A stretch of 37,455 nucleotides of DNA, from NCBI RefSeq assembly GCF_003385595.1, contig NZ_QNUE01000029.1:1-37455 (forward strand), given 5' to 3'. The notes under the pieces are model-generated. The model made no database searches. It saw nothing but the letters and a program-made list of their open reading frames with translations, and was not told the origin of the DNA. How positions within the stretch are numbered: position 1 is the first letter of the stretch; every line of letters begins with the position of its first letter. The DNA comes from Chryseobacterium flavum (GTDB taxonomy: Bacteria > Bacteroidota > Bacteroidia > Flavobacteriales > Weeksellaceae). This document shows positions 8,310-16,874 of the stretch, piece after piece. The position numbers were made by a program, and so were the translations under genes.

Positions 8310-8599
8310 ACATTCATATATGTTGATGTGTTTTCTTAATGTTGGTACAAATTATTCCTTACTTATTTTGTTTACTTGTTTTTATAAGAAACAGCTTGTT
8401 TTATGTTTTCGAAGCTAGTACTAATTTAAGAATAATATTATAAATAATGTTAATTTATTTGTAATATTTTACTTTTTTATGTTTAAGTATATTGTTTTCT
8501 CTTGTTTTATGGTAATTTTTAAGTTTTGTCTTATTTTGAGACAATGTAGGAACTCAATATCTTTCGGAGATATTGTTAATGTAAACAGGAGATTAGTTG
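8310..8599. other. Convergent spacer with two small hairpins near the uvrC end
   Basis: This AT-rich spacer lies between convergent genes. Two perfect hairpins lie near its uvrC side: ttgtct/agacaa at 8526-8544 (7-nt loop) and caatatct/agatattg at 8555-8575 (loop ttcgg). Read on the minus strand the first is followed by 'aacttaaaaatt', which might end the uvrC transcript weakly. A 35-codon plus-strand ORF (8509-8616) overlaps uvrC and is probably chance. Nothing else is apparent. Confidence 0.5.
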
Positions 8600-10396
8600 C
8601 TATGAGTTTTTATTGAAAAATTCCCAAACTACTCTGGCTTTGCTTTTTCCTAAAATTTCTTCCAGCATCTCAAGATTTGCTTCTTTGATACGTTTCACAG
8701 ATTTTAGTTTAGATAATAGGAGCTCAATCGTTTTATTTCCAACCCCGGGAATTTCTTCAAGTTCAGACTTTATTGTGGAGTTTTTTCTTCTGGTCCTGTG
8801 ATGTTTTACCCCAAAACGATGGGCTTCATCCCGCACTCTTTGCAGGATTTTTAAAGTTTCAGATTTTTTGTCAAGGTATAAAGGAATAGGATCTTCCGGG
8901 AAGAAGATTTCTTCAAGTCTTTTTGCTATCCCTATAATGGTAATTTTTCCATATAGGCCTAATAATCTCAAGCTTTTTACAGCAGAAGAAAGCTGTCCTT
9001 TTCCTCCGTCAATCAGGATTAACTGAGGGAGGCTTTCACCTTCATCCAGCATTCTTTTATAACGACGGAATATTACTTCTTCCATCGTTGCAAAATCATT
9101 AGGACCTTCTACTGTTTTTGGATGAAAAATTCTGTAATCTGCTTTACTCGGCTTACCATCTTTAAAAACTACGCAGGCAGAAACGGGATTGGTACCCTGG
9201 ATATTTGAATTATCAAAACCTTCAATGTGTCTTGGCTCTACAGGCATTCTGAGCAGCTTTTGCATTTCGGCCATAATTCTTGTAGTATGTCTTTCAGGGT
9301 CTACGATTTGAACCTGTTTCAGTTTTTCAAGACGATATTCTTTTGCATTCTTTTCTGAAAGTTCTACAATTCTTTTTTTATCTCCTACTTTAGGAACAAT
9401 CAGCTTAACATTCGGAATTTCTACAGATAAATGGAAAGGAAGCAGTACCTCCTTTGAATCAGATCCAAATTTCTGACGGATCTCAATCAGGGCTTCCTCC
9501 ATGATATCTTCATCACTCTCTTCAAGAATTTTTTTGATCTCCGTTGTGAAACTCTGGATAATATTTCCATTTCTTATTTTGAAGAAATTAACATATGCTG
9601 CAGTTTCATCACTGGTCATTCCAAAGACATCCACATCATCAATATTAGGATTGACAACTGTATTTTTAGCTTGATAATCCTCTAGTATATCCAGCCTTTC
9701 CTTAATAATCTGAGCTTCTTCAAACTGAAGGTTAGAAGCTAATTTCATCATCTGGTTAATCAGATAATCTTTTGCTTTACGGAAATCCCCTTTAATAATT
9801 CCGCGGATAGCATCTATTTTTTCATCATATTCTTCTTTGCTTTCCAGCCCTTCGCAAGGCCCTTCACAGTTCTTGATATGATATTCAAGGCAGACTTTAT
9901 ATTTTCCTTCAGCTATTTTATTGGGAGCAAGATTCAAATTACAGGTTCTGAGCTTGTAAATATGCTTGATGGTATCCAGTAAAATTTTAGCAGGTCGTAC
10001 CTTAGCATACGGACCGTAGTATTCCGAGCCGTCTTTAATAACATTTCTCGTCAGGAATATCCGGGGAAATTCTTCATTTTTAATACAGATCCAGGGATAA
10101 GTTTTGTCATCTTTCAACATGACATTATAAAAAGGCTGATGTTCTTTGATCAAATTATTTTCCAATAAAAGAGCATCATATTCACTGTTTACGATGGTCG
10201 TTTCCAAACGCTGGATTTTACCGACCATAATTTTAATCCTGTATCCGGAAAGGTTTTTGTTGAAGTATGAGAGTACCCTTTTCTTCAGATTTTTAGCTTT
10301 ACCCACATATAATAGCTGGTCGTTTTTATCATAATAACGATAAACGCCAGGTTCGGATGGTAAAGTTTTGAGTTGTAATTCTAAAGAAGGATTCAT
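8600..10396 (-). CDS. uvrC: Excinuclease ABC subunit C
   Basis: The 598-aa protein has the full UvrC layout. There is an N-terminal GIY-YIG nuclease domain (PGVYRYYD at 16-23, YVGKAKNLKKR at 30-40), and a four-cysteine segment (CNLNL, VCLEY, NCEGPC; about 169-200) that in UvrC may bind an Fe-S cluster. Next come a UVR motif (NLQFEEAQIIKERLD), the C-terminal RNase H-like nuclease (GFDNSNIQG, LILIDGGKGQL, DEAHRFGVKHHR) and a helix-hairpin-helix (LEEIPGVGNKTIELLLS). It makes the dual incisions in nucleotide excision repair with UvrB. No other uvr gene is nearby. A TAATTTTG box lies only 4 nt before the ATG. Confidence 0.97.
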   Translation of the reverse strand: MNPSLELQLKTLPSEPGVYRYYDKNDQLLYVGKAKNLKKRVLSYFNKNLSGYRIKIMVGKIQRLETTIVNSEYDALLLENNLIKEHQPFYNVMLKDDKTYPWICIKNEEFPRIFLTRNVIKDGSEYYGPYAKVRPAKILLDTIKHIYKLRTCNLNLAPNKIAEGKYKVCLEYHIKNCEGPCEGLESKEEYDEKIDAIRGIIKGDFRKAKDYLINQMMKLASNLQFEEAQIIKERLDILEDYQAKNTVVNPNIDDVDVFGMTSDETAAYVNFFKIRNGNIIQSFTTEIKKILEESDEDIMEEALIEIRQKFGSDSKEVLLPFHLSVEIPNVKLIVPKVGDKKRIVELSEKNAKEYRLEKLKQVQIVDPERHTTRIMAEMQKLLRMPVEPRHIEGFDNSNIQGTNPVSACVVFKDGKPSKADYRIFHPKTVEGPNDFATMEEVIFRRYKRMLDEGESLPQLILIDGGKGQLSSAVKSLRLLGLYGKITIIGIAKRLEEIFFPEDPIPLYLDKKSETLKILQRVRDEAHRFGVKHHRTRRKNSTIKSELEEIPGVGNKTIELLLSKLKSVKRIKEANLEMLEEILGKSKARVVWEFFNKNS

Positions 10397-10400
10397 ATAA

Positions 10401-10408
10401 CAAAATTA
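10401..10408 (-). promoter_or_regulatory. Candidate -7 element of uvrC, very close to the ATG
   Basis: On the minus strand TAATTTTG matches TAnnTTTG, with only 4 nt between its last base and the uvrC ATG. If used, transcription would begin at or next to the start codon. It follows directly after the terminator of the upstream gene. Confidence 0.45.
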
Positions 10409-10421
10409 AGGAAACTTTCCC

Positions 10422-10462
10422 TATTTAAAAAAAAATTAAACCCGCGGTCATTTGCGGGCTTA
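10422..10462 (-). terminator. Terminator of the unknown gene at 10480
   Basis: The stem is cccgc/gcggg (10441-10445 with 10454-10458), extended by flanking ttaa/ttaa with one mismatch. On the minus strand it is followed by 'tttaattttttttt'. It lies 18 nt after the stop codon. Confidence 0.8.
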
Positions 10463-10479
10463 ATGTATATTCTAAGAGG

Positions 10480-11241
10480 TTATCCGTTCATTATGGCAGT
10501 ATATTCATTGACCAGAAAACTGAAATAATCCCATTCTACAGAGTTCTTTGGATATTTTTTCATGAACTCTGCATTATCACCAAAAAGAAAATCATAATGA
10601 TCTTCAAAGTCATCCTTGTGAAGCCACATAATTTTATCTCCTTTCTTTACATAATAAGATTTAATTACACCACCTCCCAGCTGTGGAGAGCCCATCACAG
10701 AAAAGCCTGTTGTTTCCTTTGCTCTGGGATCATGATATACGGAAATAATACCATTGAATTCAGGGTTGATCAGCTGCATAAGGAATTCTTTATCATCCTT
10801 TTTGTTTTTTAAGGAAACGGTCTGATTTACAAAATGAATCCTGTCATTGCCCGTATTTTTTGCTAATTTTTTTGTACTGAAATTTCGGATATTTCCCATG
10901 TATTTAGCCACTTTGGCAATTTTTTCAGCATTGCCTGGATATACATACATTTCGCTGATCTGATCAGCGTTAAAGATAATATTCTTTTTTGTCACACTAT
11001 CCTTAATAGCCACTTCATAGATCTGCCCTTTTTTTGTTTCAATCTTATTACAGAAACCTTTGTAGGATGTTCCGTCTTTTAAAATAACGGTCGATGTTTT
11101 CTTTGGTGACGGAATATTAAAGCCTTCATTGAAAAGATAGGTCTCCATTTTCTTTATCTCTTCTTTAGAATATTTTACTTTCTGGCCAAAAGAAACAGTG
11201 CCGGCCAGGCACAATGCAAGCAGTAAAGATTTAAGTCTCAT
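10480..11241 (-). CDS. Secreted protein of unknown function
   Basis: The 253-aa protein has a clear signal peptide (MRLKSLLLALCLAGTVSFGQ). The mature part is Lys-rich, with VILKDGTSYKGFCNKIE near residue 50 suggesting a small beta domain, and no catalytic motif that I recognise. It has one terminator of its own and is divergent from hutH across 129 nt. It is likely a periplasmic or outer-membrane-associated protein limited to Chryseobacterium-like bacteria (inference). A weak -7-like box TATTTTTA lies at 11266-11273. Confidence 0.82.
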   Translation of the reverse strand: MRLKSLLLALCLAGTVSFGQKVKYSKEEIKKMETYLFNEGFNIPSPKKTSTVILKDGTSYKGFCNKIETKKGQIYEVAIKDSVTKKNIIFNADQISEMYVYPGNAEKIAKVAKYMGNIRNFSTKKLAKNTGNDRIHFVNQTVSLKNKKDDKEFLMQLINPEFNGIISVYHDPRAKETTGFSVMGSPQLGGGVIKSYYVKKGDKIMWLHKDDFEDHYDFLFGDNAEFMKKYPKNSVEWDYFSFLVNEYTAIMNG

Positions 11242-11370
11242 GTATTATTGTTTTTTGTTCGACAGTAAAAATAGTAAATTATATTACTTGTTACGATAAA
11301 AATATAGAACCATGAAAATTAGTTTTTCCAGTTATTGTTAAATGTGTAATTTTAAGAAAATTTTTTAGAA

Positions 11371-12858
11371 ATGATATACGGAGTAGATGTTTTCACTTTC
11401 CACGATGTTCTGGAAATCTGTAAAAAAACTAATAAAGCCAAGCTTAATAAAGCAGCAAAAGAACAAATTCTTAAGTCTCAGAAAAACGTCCGGCAAATTG
11501 TAGAATCTGACAGATGTGTATATGGTATCAATACAGGATTCGGGCCATTATGTGATACGAAAATATCTGCTGACGAAACCGCACAATTACAATATAACTT
11601 AATTATTTCACATGCCGTAGGAGTAGGAAAGCCCATTGATAAAGAACTTTCAAAAATCATGATGATTGCTAAAGTGCACGCTTTATCAAAAGGATTTTCA
11701 GGAGTTTCTCTGGAAGTTATTGAGAGAATGATCCTGATGCTGGAAAAAGATATTATTCCGGTAGTTCCTGAACAGGGATCAGTAGGAGCTTCAGGTGATC
11801 TTGCTCCGCTAGCCCATCTGGTATTACCTTTACTTGGCTTAGGACAGGTTTGGGAAGGGGATCAGGTTTCCGATACTATGGAAGTATTGAAAAAACATAA
11901 CCTTGAGCCTTTGGCTTTAGGGCCTAAAGAAGGATTGGGATTAATCAACGGTACTCAGTTTATCTTAGCTCATGCAATCAAAGGGCTTGAAAAATTTGAA
12001 TATTTATTAGACCTTGCAGATATGACTGCAGCCATGAGTATTGAAGCATACAGAGGTTCTGCAAGCCCTTTCAAAAAAGAACTCCATGAGATCAGACCTT
12101 TTGAAGGCAGTAAGAAAGTTGCTGCACGAATGCTTAAATTCCTGAAAGGATCAGAAAATATGAAAGCACACGAAGACTGTGAAAGAGTACAGGATCCTTA
12201 TTCAATGAGATGTGTGCCGCAAGTACATGGAGCAAGCAGGAATGCTTTTGAGCATTTAAGGAATATGGCAGAAACTGAATTAAACTCTGTTACTGATAAT
12301 CCGATTGTTCTGAGTGCAGAGGAATCTATTTCAGGAGGAAATTTCCATGGACAGCTAATGGCTTTACCTCTGGATTATGCTACTTTGGCAGCTGCAGAAT
12401 TAGGAAATATTTCTGACAGAAGAAGTTATTTATTGCTGGAAGGAAAATATGGACTTCCCAGATTGCTGACCGAAAGCTCAGGATTAAATTCCGGGTTTAT
12501 GATTCCGCAATATACATCAGCTGCTTTGGTCACTGAGAATAAGACCTTATGTTTTCCGGCATCGGCAGATTCTATTCCTACAAGTTTAGGCCAGGAGGAT
12601 CATGTCTCTATGGGAAGTATCTCAGGAAGAAAATTTAATCAGGTTCTTGGGAATCTGGTCAATATTTTGTCAGTTGAGTTAATGTTTGCTGCTCAGGGGC
12701 TAGAGTTCAGAAGACCATCCAAATGCTCTAAAGTAATTGAAGAAAACTTTGCGATTCTCCGTTCCAAGGTTGCTAAGCTCGAAGATGACAGGCTGATCGG
12801 TAAAGACATGTTAGCGATCGCAGAATTGATCAATGAAAGAAAGTTTATTGTCAACTAA
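11371..12858 (+). CDS. hutH: Histidine ammonia-lyase
   Basis: The 495-aa protein carries the Ala-Ser-Gly triad (140-142, within GSVGASGDLAPLAH) that cyclises into the MIO electrophile. It also has Tyr51 in YGINTGFGP and Ser80-His81 in SHAVGVG, the HAL-type selectivity position. QDPYSMRCVPQVHGA and QEDHVSMGSI are further family blocks. It deaminates histidine to urocanate, the first step of histidine breakdown. These features argue for HAL rather than a tyrosine or phenylalanine lyase. No hutU, hutI or hutG lies in the window. A terminator follows at 12872. Confidence 0.95.
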   Translation: MIYGVDVFTFHDVLEICKKTNKAKLNKAAKEQILKSQKNVRQIVESDRCVYGINTGFGPLCDTKISADETAQLQYNLIISHAVGVGKPIDKELSKIMMIAKVHALSKGFSGVSLEVIERMILMLEKDIIPVVPEQGSVGASGDLAPLAHLVLPLLGLGQVWEGDQVSDTMEVLKKHNLEPLALGPKEGLGLINGTQFILAHAIKGLEKFEYLLDLADMTAAMSIEAYRGSASPFKKELHEIRPFEGSKKVAARMLKFLKGSENMKAHEDCERVQDPYSMRCVPQVHGASRNAFEHLRNMAETELNSVTDNPIVLSAEESISGGNFHGQLMALPLDYATLAAAELGNISDRRSYLLLEGKYGLPRLLTESSGLNSGFMIPQYTSAALVTENKTLCFPASADSIPTSLGQEDHVSMGSISGRKFNQVLGNLVNILSVELMFAAQGLEFRRPSKCSKVIEENFAILRSKVAKLEDDRLIGKDMLAIAELINERKFIVN

Positions 12859-12871
12859 TCTAAAATATAAT

Positions 12872-12899
12872 AAAAGCTTCCGAAAGGGAGCTTTTTGTT
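12872..12899 (+). terminator. Intrinsic terminator of hutH
   Basis: A 10-bp stem with one G-T pair (12872-12881 with 12886-12895) encloses GAAA and ends in a T run. It overlaps the first codons of the longest GNAT ORF, which argues for the later GNAT start. Confidence 0.85.
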
Positions 12900-12900
12900 T

Positions 12901-12940
12901 CACAGATCTTTAAATCCTTCAATTTTTAAATCTTTAAATC
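12901..12940. repeat. Degenerate octad array (five 8-bp units) before the GNAT gene
   Basis: From 12901 to 12940 the sequence splits into five 8-bp units. Units 2, 4 and 5 are identical 'tttaaatc'; units 1 and 3 are diverged copies. The array starts right after the hutH terminator and ends 8 nt before the GNAT ATG. Confidence 0.75.
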
Positions 12941-12948
12941 AAATAGAT

Positions 12949-13395
12949 ATGAATATACTCAGAACAGATTCTGCCAATATAGATTTCCAAACTCTTGTAA
13001 AATCCCTTGACGCTACTTTATCCGAGCATAATGGTGAAAATGACGATTTTTTTGCTCAATTCAATAAAATTGATACCATAAAAAACTGTATCGTAGCCTA
13101 TATTGATAGTATTCCGGCAGCCTGCGGTGCATTCAAACCGCTTTCGGAAGATACCGTAGAAATTAAAAGAATGTTTACCCATCCGGAATTCAGAAAAAGG
13201 GGATTAGGTTCCACTATTGTACAAGAACTTGAAAACTGGGCTGCAGAACTGAATTTTAAAAAAGCAGTCCTGGAAACCTCCCGGGATCTTAAAAATGCAA
13301 TTTCAGTATATGAAAAAAACGGGTTTAACAGAATCCCCAATTATGGGCAATACATTGGAGTTGAGCAGAGTGTCTGCTACAAGAAAGTATTATAA
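12949..13395 (+). CDS. GNAT-family N-acetyltransferase
   Basis: The 148-aa protein has the GNAT acetyl-CoA-binding motif A, RKRGLGSTIVQELENWA (about 83-99), preceded by the strand VEIKRMFTHPEF and followed by VLETSRDLKNAISVYEKNGF. It would transfer an acetyl group from acetyl-CoA to an unknown amine. The start at 12949 is preferred to the ATG at 12895, because the earlier one lies in the hutH terminator and the added residues are encoded by the octad array. It may be read through from hutH, but no functional link is evident. Confidence 0.88.
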   Translation: MNILRTDSANIDFQTLVKSLDATLSEHNGENDDFFAQFNKIDTIKNCIVAYIDSIPAACGAFKPLSEDTVEIKRMFTHPEFRKRGLGSTIVQELENWAAELNFKKAVLETSRDLKNAISVYEKNGFNRIPNYGQYIGVEQSVCYKKVL

Positions 13396-13486
13396 TTTAA
13401 TATTCCTGTAATGCTAAATTCAATTTTTTTAAGTTTTTAATTCCCGTTAAAGTGTTATATTGTGGTTCCAACCAAAATTATAACAT

Positions 13487-14968
13487 ATGAAAAAAACTGT
13501 ATTCCTACTGGCAATATTTTTTGCCCTGAACTCGTGCTCCAGAGAAGAACTTCAGAATGAAAATGTAAAAACAGAAATGACACAGAAAGATCCGCTGACT
13601 GCAAAACAGATCAACGAAAGGATCAATCAGGCGATTAAAACGGACGGTACTTTCAATTGGAAGAATGAGTCCGATCATTTTGTATGGAGTGCTGTTTTCC
13701 GCGGAAACAAAATGGTATCGATCGGTTTCGGAGCTTCTAAGGATGACTTCGACAGAAGTAAATCTCCAAACAGCAGTGATATGGAGAAAGAAGTCCTTAC
13801 TGTGATCAGAAAATATGAAGGAAAAGAAGAGAGAAATTTCCTTCTTCTTTCAGATCAATATCTGAATCAGATGGATGTTGTCATTGAAAATGAGGAAACC
13901 ATTACTGCGCTCCGGCAAATGAAAACAATACGGTATGTAGAGCCGGCAGATTATCATTATTTTGAATTTGAAGCTCAATATAATACTGCTGCAAAATCTT
14001 CCGGAAGCGGTTCATCCGGTTGTGGTTTTTCTTCTGCAACATTAAATACAGCAGATTATACTTCTACAACGCCGGGTGCAAAAATCCCATGGGCTTTTAC
14101 CAAGCACAATATTCCTGAAGCCTGGAGCTACAGCACAGGGGCTGGGGTGACTATCGGGCTTATTGACACAGGAGTTTCTCCGGAACAGACTTTATTGGGA
14201 GGTAGTTTTAATAATGGTGCTTCTTCAGGAAGAACAATCAGTAAATACGGGGTGTATAATTCAGACGGATCAGGAGATAAGTGCGGACATGGGACTAAAA
14301 TGGCTTCTGTAATGGCGGCTCCTAGAAATAATGCAGGATTACCGGTAGGAGTAGCATATAATGCCAATCTGATTGCTTACAGAGCGGCAGAAAACGTTGT
14401 TCTGGAAACTTCCAGTGAGCAGACTGCGGTAAAAACGGCTTTCACAGAATTGGGGAATAATACCAATGTGAAGATCATCTCTATGTCGATGGGACATATT
14501 TTTTCTGTCGGAAAAATTGAAGATGGAGTTAAATATGCTTACTCTAAAGGAAAACTGATTTTCTGTGCAGGGGGTACTTCTACCAGCTTCACCAGTTTTG
14601 TTGGGGTAATTTTCCCTGCATCAATGCCGGAAACACAGGCGATCACAGGCGTAAAAGAAAATACTTCCAATCAGAAATGTGATGTCTGTCATTCAGGAAG
14701 CCAGATCGATTTTACTTTCCAGATGGAGAGATCTTCAGGAAATACCGTTCCGGTCTTGAGCTATTACAACGGACAGGCAGATTATGTAGGTGGTTCTTCT
14801 GTGGCTACGGCAGCTACTGCAGGAATTGCAGCATTGGTCTGGGCCAGAAATCCGTCATGGACAAGAGAACAGGTGCTTACTAAAATGAGACAGGCTTCCA
14901 CCTATTATACAAACGTAAATTCAAGTTACGGCTACGGGAACATTAATGTTTTAAAAGCTGTACAATAA
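13487..14968 (+). CDS. Subtilisin-like (S8) serine peptidase, predicted lipoprotein
   Basis: The 493-aa protein begins with a type II signal peptide whose lipobox is LNSC (Cys17). Residues about 40-155 look like an inhibitor-type propeptide. The S8 catalytic domain follows, with Asp227 (GLIDTGV), His268 (CGHGTKMASV) and Ser438 (GGSSVATAATAG). The segment where subtilisins have the oxyanion Asn (AGN) reads FCAGGTS here, so that Asn is absent. Cysteines at 179, 266, 360, 398 and 401 (CDVCH) may form disulfides or a metal site. There is no T9SS sorting domain, so outer-membrane lipid anchoring is the likely location. It probably degrades extracytoplasmic proteins. Confidence 0.9.
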   Translation: MKKTVFLLAIFFALNSCSREELQNENVKTEMTQKDPLTAKQINERINQAIKTDGTFNWKNESDHFVWSAVFRGNKMVSIGFGASKDDFDRSKSPNSSDMEKEVLTVIRKYEGKEERNFLLLSDQYLNQMDVVIENEETITALRQMKTIRYVEPADYHYFEFEAQYNTAAKSSGSGSSGCGFSSATLNTADYTSTTPGAKIPWAFTKHNIPEAWSYSTGAGVTIGLIDTGVSPEQTLLGGSFNNGASSGRTISKYGVYNSDGSGDKCGHGTKMASVMAAPRNNAGLPVGVAYNANLIAYRAAENVVLETSSEQTAVKTAFTELGNNTNVKIISMSMGHIFSVGKIEDGVKYAYSKGKLIFCAGGTSTSFTSFVGVIFPASMPETQAITGVKENTSNQKCDVCHSGSQIDFTFQMERSSGNTVPVLSYYNGQADYVGGSSVATAATAGIAALVWARNPSWTREQVLTKMRQASTYYTNVNSSYGYGNINVLKAVQ

Positions 14969-14988
14969 AAAAAGCTCTCCTGAAAAAT

Positions 14989-15027
14989 AAAAGGAAATAC
15001 CGTCTCTGTAGAGGTATTTCCTTTTTT
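14989..15027. terminator. Bidirectional terminator between the S8 peptidase and ygiD
   Basis: A 13-bp perfect stem (14989-15001 with 15013-15025) has T-rich tails on both strands and sits between convergent genes. It can serve both. Confidence 0.9.
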
Positions 15028-15043
15028 ATTATTTAATGTCAGA

Positions 15044-15871
15044 TTATCCAATCCTTACACTTGTCATGCTCAGTGAGCCTCCGATAAGTTCATCATTGAA
15101 TAAGGTAAGTTCTTCAGACTGATCTTTCAGACCTAAGGTATAGAGTAGCGGAAGATAGTGGTCAGGAGTAGGAACAGCATATTGTAAGAACGTTCCCTGC
15201 TTCTGATAATCGATAATATTATAAAAATTACCGTCAAGAAGCCAGTTATTGGTTTTCTCCCGGGCCTCAATTGCCCAGTCCCAGCCGGCCCCGACCGTAT
15301 TTATATTTTTCCAGTCGATAAGACGGAGATTATGAACGATATTTCCGCTTCCGATAATCAGGATACCCTTTTCACGAAGTTTGTTCAGTCTTTTTGCCAG
15401 ATCATAATGATACTGAGGAGGTTTTGTATAATCGATACTCAGCTGGATAACAGGAATATCTGCATCAGGATACATATGTTTGATAACAGACCATGCCCCA
15501 TGATCAAGTCCCCAGCTATGATCTTCTTCCACATCTACAGGTAGAAGAAGTTCTGCAGTTTCTCTTGCCAGTTCGGGATTTCCCGGAGCAGGGTACTGCA
15601 CATCAAAAAGGGCTTTTGGAAAACCGTAAAAATCATGAATGGTTTTCGGCATATCCATAGCCGTTACAAAAGTTCCGTCCGTATACCAATGGGCAGAAAT
15701 GCAGAGAATTGCATTCGGTTTTGGAATTTCTGAAGCTGCTTTCCGGAAACCCTGTACAAATTGATTTTCTTCAATGGCATTCATAGGTGAACCATGTCCA
15801 AGAAATAAAACAGGCATTCTCTGAGTGTTTTTAAAACCGTCGCTTATGTTTTGAAGATCATTGAGGTTCAT
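15044..15871 (-). CDS. ygiD: Extradiol ring-cleavage dioxygenase of the YgiD (4,5-DOPA dioxygenase) family
   Basis: The 275-aa protein belongs to the LigB superfamily. The metal ligands His26 (GHGSPM), His61 (SAHWY) and His238 (PDHYLPL) are present, with His180 (GSGNIVHN) and His124 (DHGAW) at the expected active-site places. E. coli YgiD binds zinc and has DOPA 4,5-extradiol activity, but its natural substrate is uncertain. The protein is cytosolic (no signal). A terminator between yceI and this gene suggests separate transcription. Length is normal for the family. Confidence 0.9.
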   Translation of the reverse strand: MNLNDLQNISDGFKNTQRMPVLFLGHGSPMNAIEENQFVQGFRKAASEIPKPNAILCISAHWYTDGTFVTAMDMPKTIHDFYGFPKALFDVQYPAPGNPELARETAELLLPVDVEEDHSWGLDHGAWSVIKHMYPDADIPVIQLSIDYTKPPQYHYDLAKRLNKLREKGILIIGSGNIVHNLRLIDWKNINTVGAGWDWAIEAREKTNNWLLDGNFYNIIDYQKQGTFLQYAVPTPDHYLPLLYTLGLKDQSEELTLFNDELIGGSLSMTSVRIG

Positions 15872-15886
15872 AAATATTGAAGGGTA

Positions 15887-15932
15887 TAAAATAATAAAAG
15901 GTTCAAGGCTTTTAGAAAAATCCCTGAACCTT
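15887..15932 (-). terminator. Terminator of yceI
   Basis: An 11-bp stem with one mismatch (15898-15908 with 15922-15932) is followed on the minus strand by 'ttattattttat'. It lies about 20 nt after the YceI stop. Confidence 0.75.
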
Positions 15933-15951
15933 CTACGAAGTATGTTAAAAA

Positions 15952-16464
15952 TTATGCTTGTTTTACAAACTGCAATTCACCTGCTACTTTTACATCATCA
16001 CTTACCATTACACCTCCTGCTTCAAGTGCTGCGTTCCAGTTTAATCCGAAGTCTTTTCTGCTGATTTTTCCTTCAAAAGAAAATCCTGCTTTTGTATTTC
16101 CCCATGGATCCACATTAATTCCTCCGAAGTCTACATCAAGTGTTATAGGTTTTGTAATTCCATTGATGGTAAGATTTCCTACAATAGTATTATTCAATGC
16201 CTGAGATTCAAAAGTGATCGTAGGATGTACTTCAGCATTGAAAAACTCAGCTGACTTTAAGTGATTATCTCTGTCTGTATTGTTTGTAAATACAGAATCC
16301 GTCTGAATAGTAGCTGTAGTTTTTGCATTTGCAAAAAACTCATCTTCAGAATCAATTTCAGCGGTGAAAGTTCTGAAACTTCCTTTAACGTTAGAGATCA
16401 TCATGTGTTTTACTTTGAAAGTAATTTCACTATGCGTTGGGTCTAAAATCCATTTTGTTGCCAT
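15952..16464 (-). CDS. YceI-family protein
   Basis: The 170-aa protein starts KWILDPTHSEITFKVKHMM and has GNLTINGITKPITLDVDF and FSFEGKISRKDFGLNW, the pattern of the YceI lipocalin-like beta-barrel. Family members bind polyisoprenoids or other lipids. No signal peptide is present, so it is predicted cytoplasmic, unlike E. coli YceI. A promoter-like pair lies at 16499-16525 and a terminator at 15887-15932. Confidence 0.92.
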   Translation of the reverse strand: MATKWILDPTHSEITFKVKHMMISNVKGSFRTFTAEIDSEDEFFANAKTTATIQTDSVFTNNTDRDNHLKSAEFFNAEVHPTITFESQALNNTIVGNLTINGITKPITLDVDFGGINVDPWGNTKAGFSFEGKISRKDFGLNWNAALEAGGVMVSDDVKVAGELQFVKQA

Positions 16465-16498
16465 TGTATTTTGTATTTTTTGTTTGTTATTAATGATG

Positions 16499-16525
16499 CA
16501 AATTTAGGATAGCGTACCTATACAA
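16499..16525 (-). promoter_or_regulatory. Candidate promoter of yceI
   Basis: On the minus strand TTG (16525-16523) is 16 nt upstream of TAAATTTG (16506-16499), close to the flavobacterial TTG-N17-23-TAnnTTTG pattern. The ATG follows 34 nt after the -7 box. Confidence 0.6.
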
Positions 16526-16565
16526 GTCATTGATATAGGATAAGAAATGAATTTTTTTTGTCAAC

Positions 16566-16760
16566 TGTCAATTTTGCTTCACAAGTGAATGATGAATCAC
16601 CATAGCTGTCCGGCAAATAGAATTTGACAAGCACAACGAATAGGCTATTCACAATTGACTAATACCAATTGACAATTTTGCTTTACAACTGGTGGATACT
16701 GTATCTTTCCAATAATCTAAAATTGACATGCGCAGCGAATTGACCATTCACAATTGACTT
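16566..16760. repeat. Tandem imperfect duplication, two copies of about 92-95 bp
   Basis: Copy 1 (16566-16660) and copy 2 (16670-16759) start alike ('caattttgctt', then 'acaa') and end alike. Both carry 'attgaca'-like, 'gcgaat'-like and 'attcacaattgact' segments, the last 14 bases being identical. The middles are more diverged. The spacer between yceI and the S9 peptidase holds no ORF here. The copy ends resemble the stretch at 205-243, suggesting a dispersed intergenic repeat family. From 16761 to 16874 only AT-rich sequence is seen. Confidence 0.7.
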
Positions 16761-16874
16761 ATTTAATCCCTTTTAAATTCTACTATTAAGTTAAGAATAA
16801 TTTCTTTTTAATACATGAATTCCATTTTATGAATGTTTTAATTTAACATTTCTTAACGGGTGATTTTTATTTCT

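Noticed and set aside
8509..8616. 35-codon plus-strand ORF in the spacer before uvrC.
   Set aside because: It overlaps the uvrC end and two hairpins and has no promoter or compositional sign of coding.
12895..12948. Upstream ATG that would lengthen the GNAT protein by 18 residues.
   Set aside because: The ATG lies in the hutH terminator and the extra residues are encoded by the octad array.
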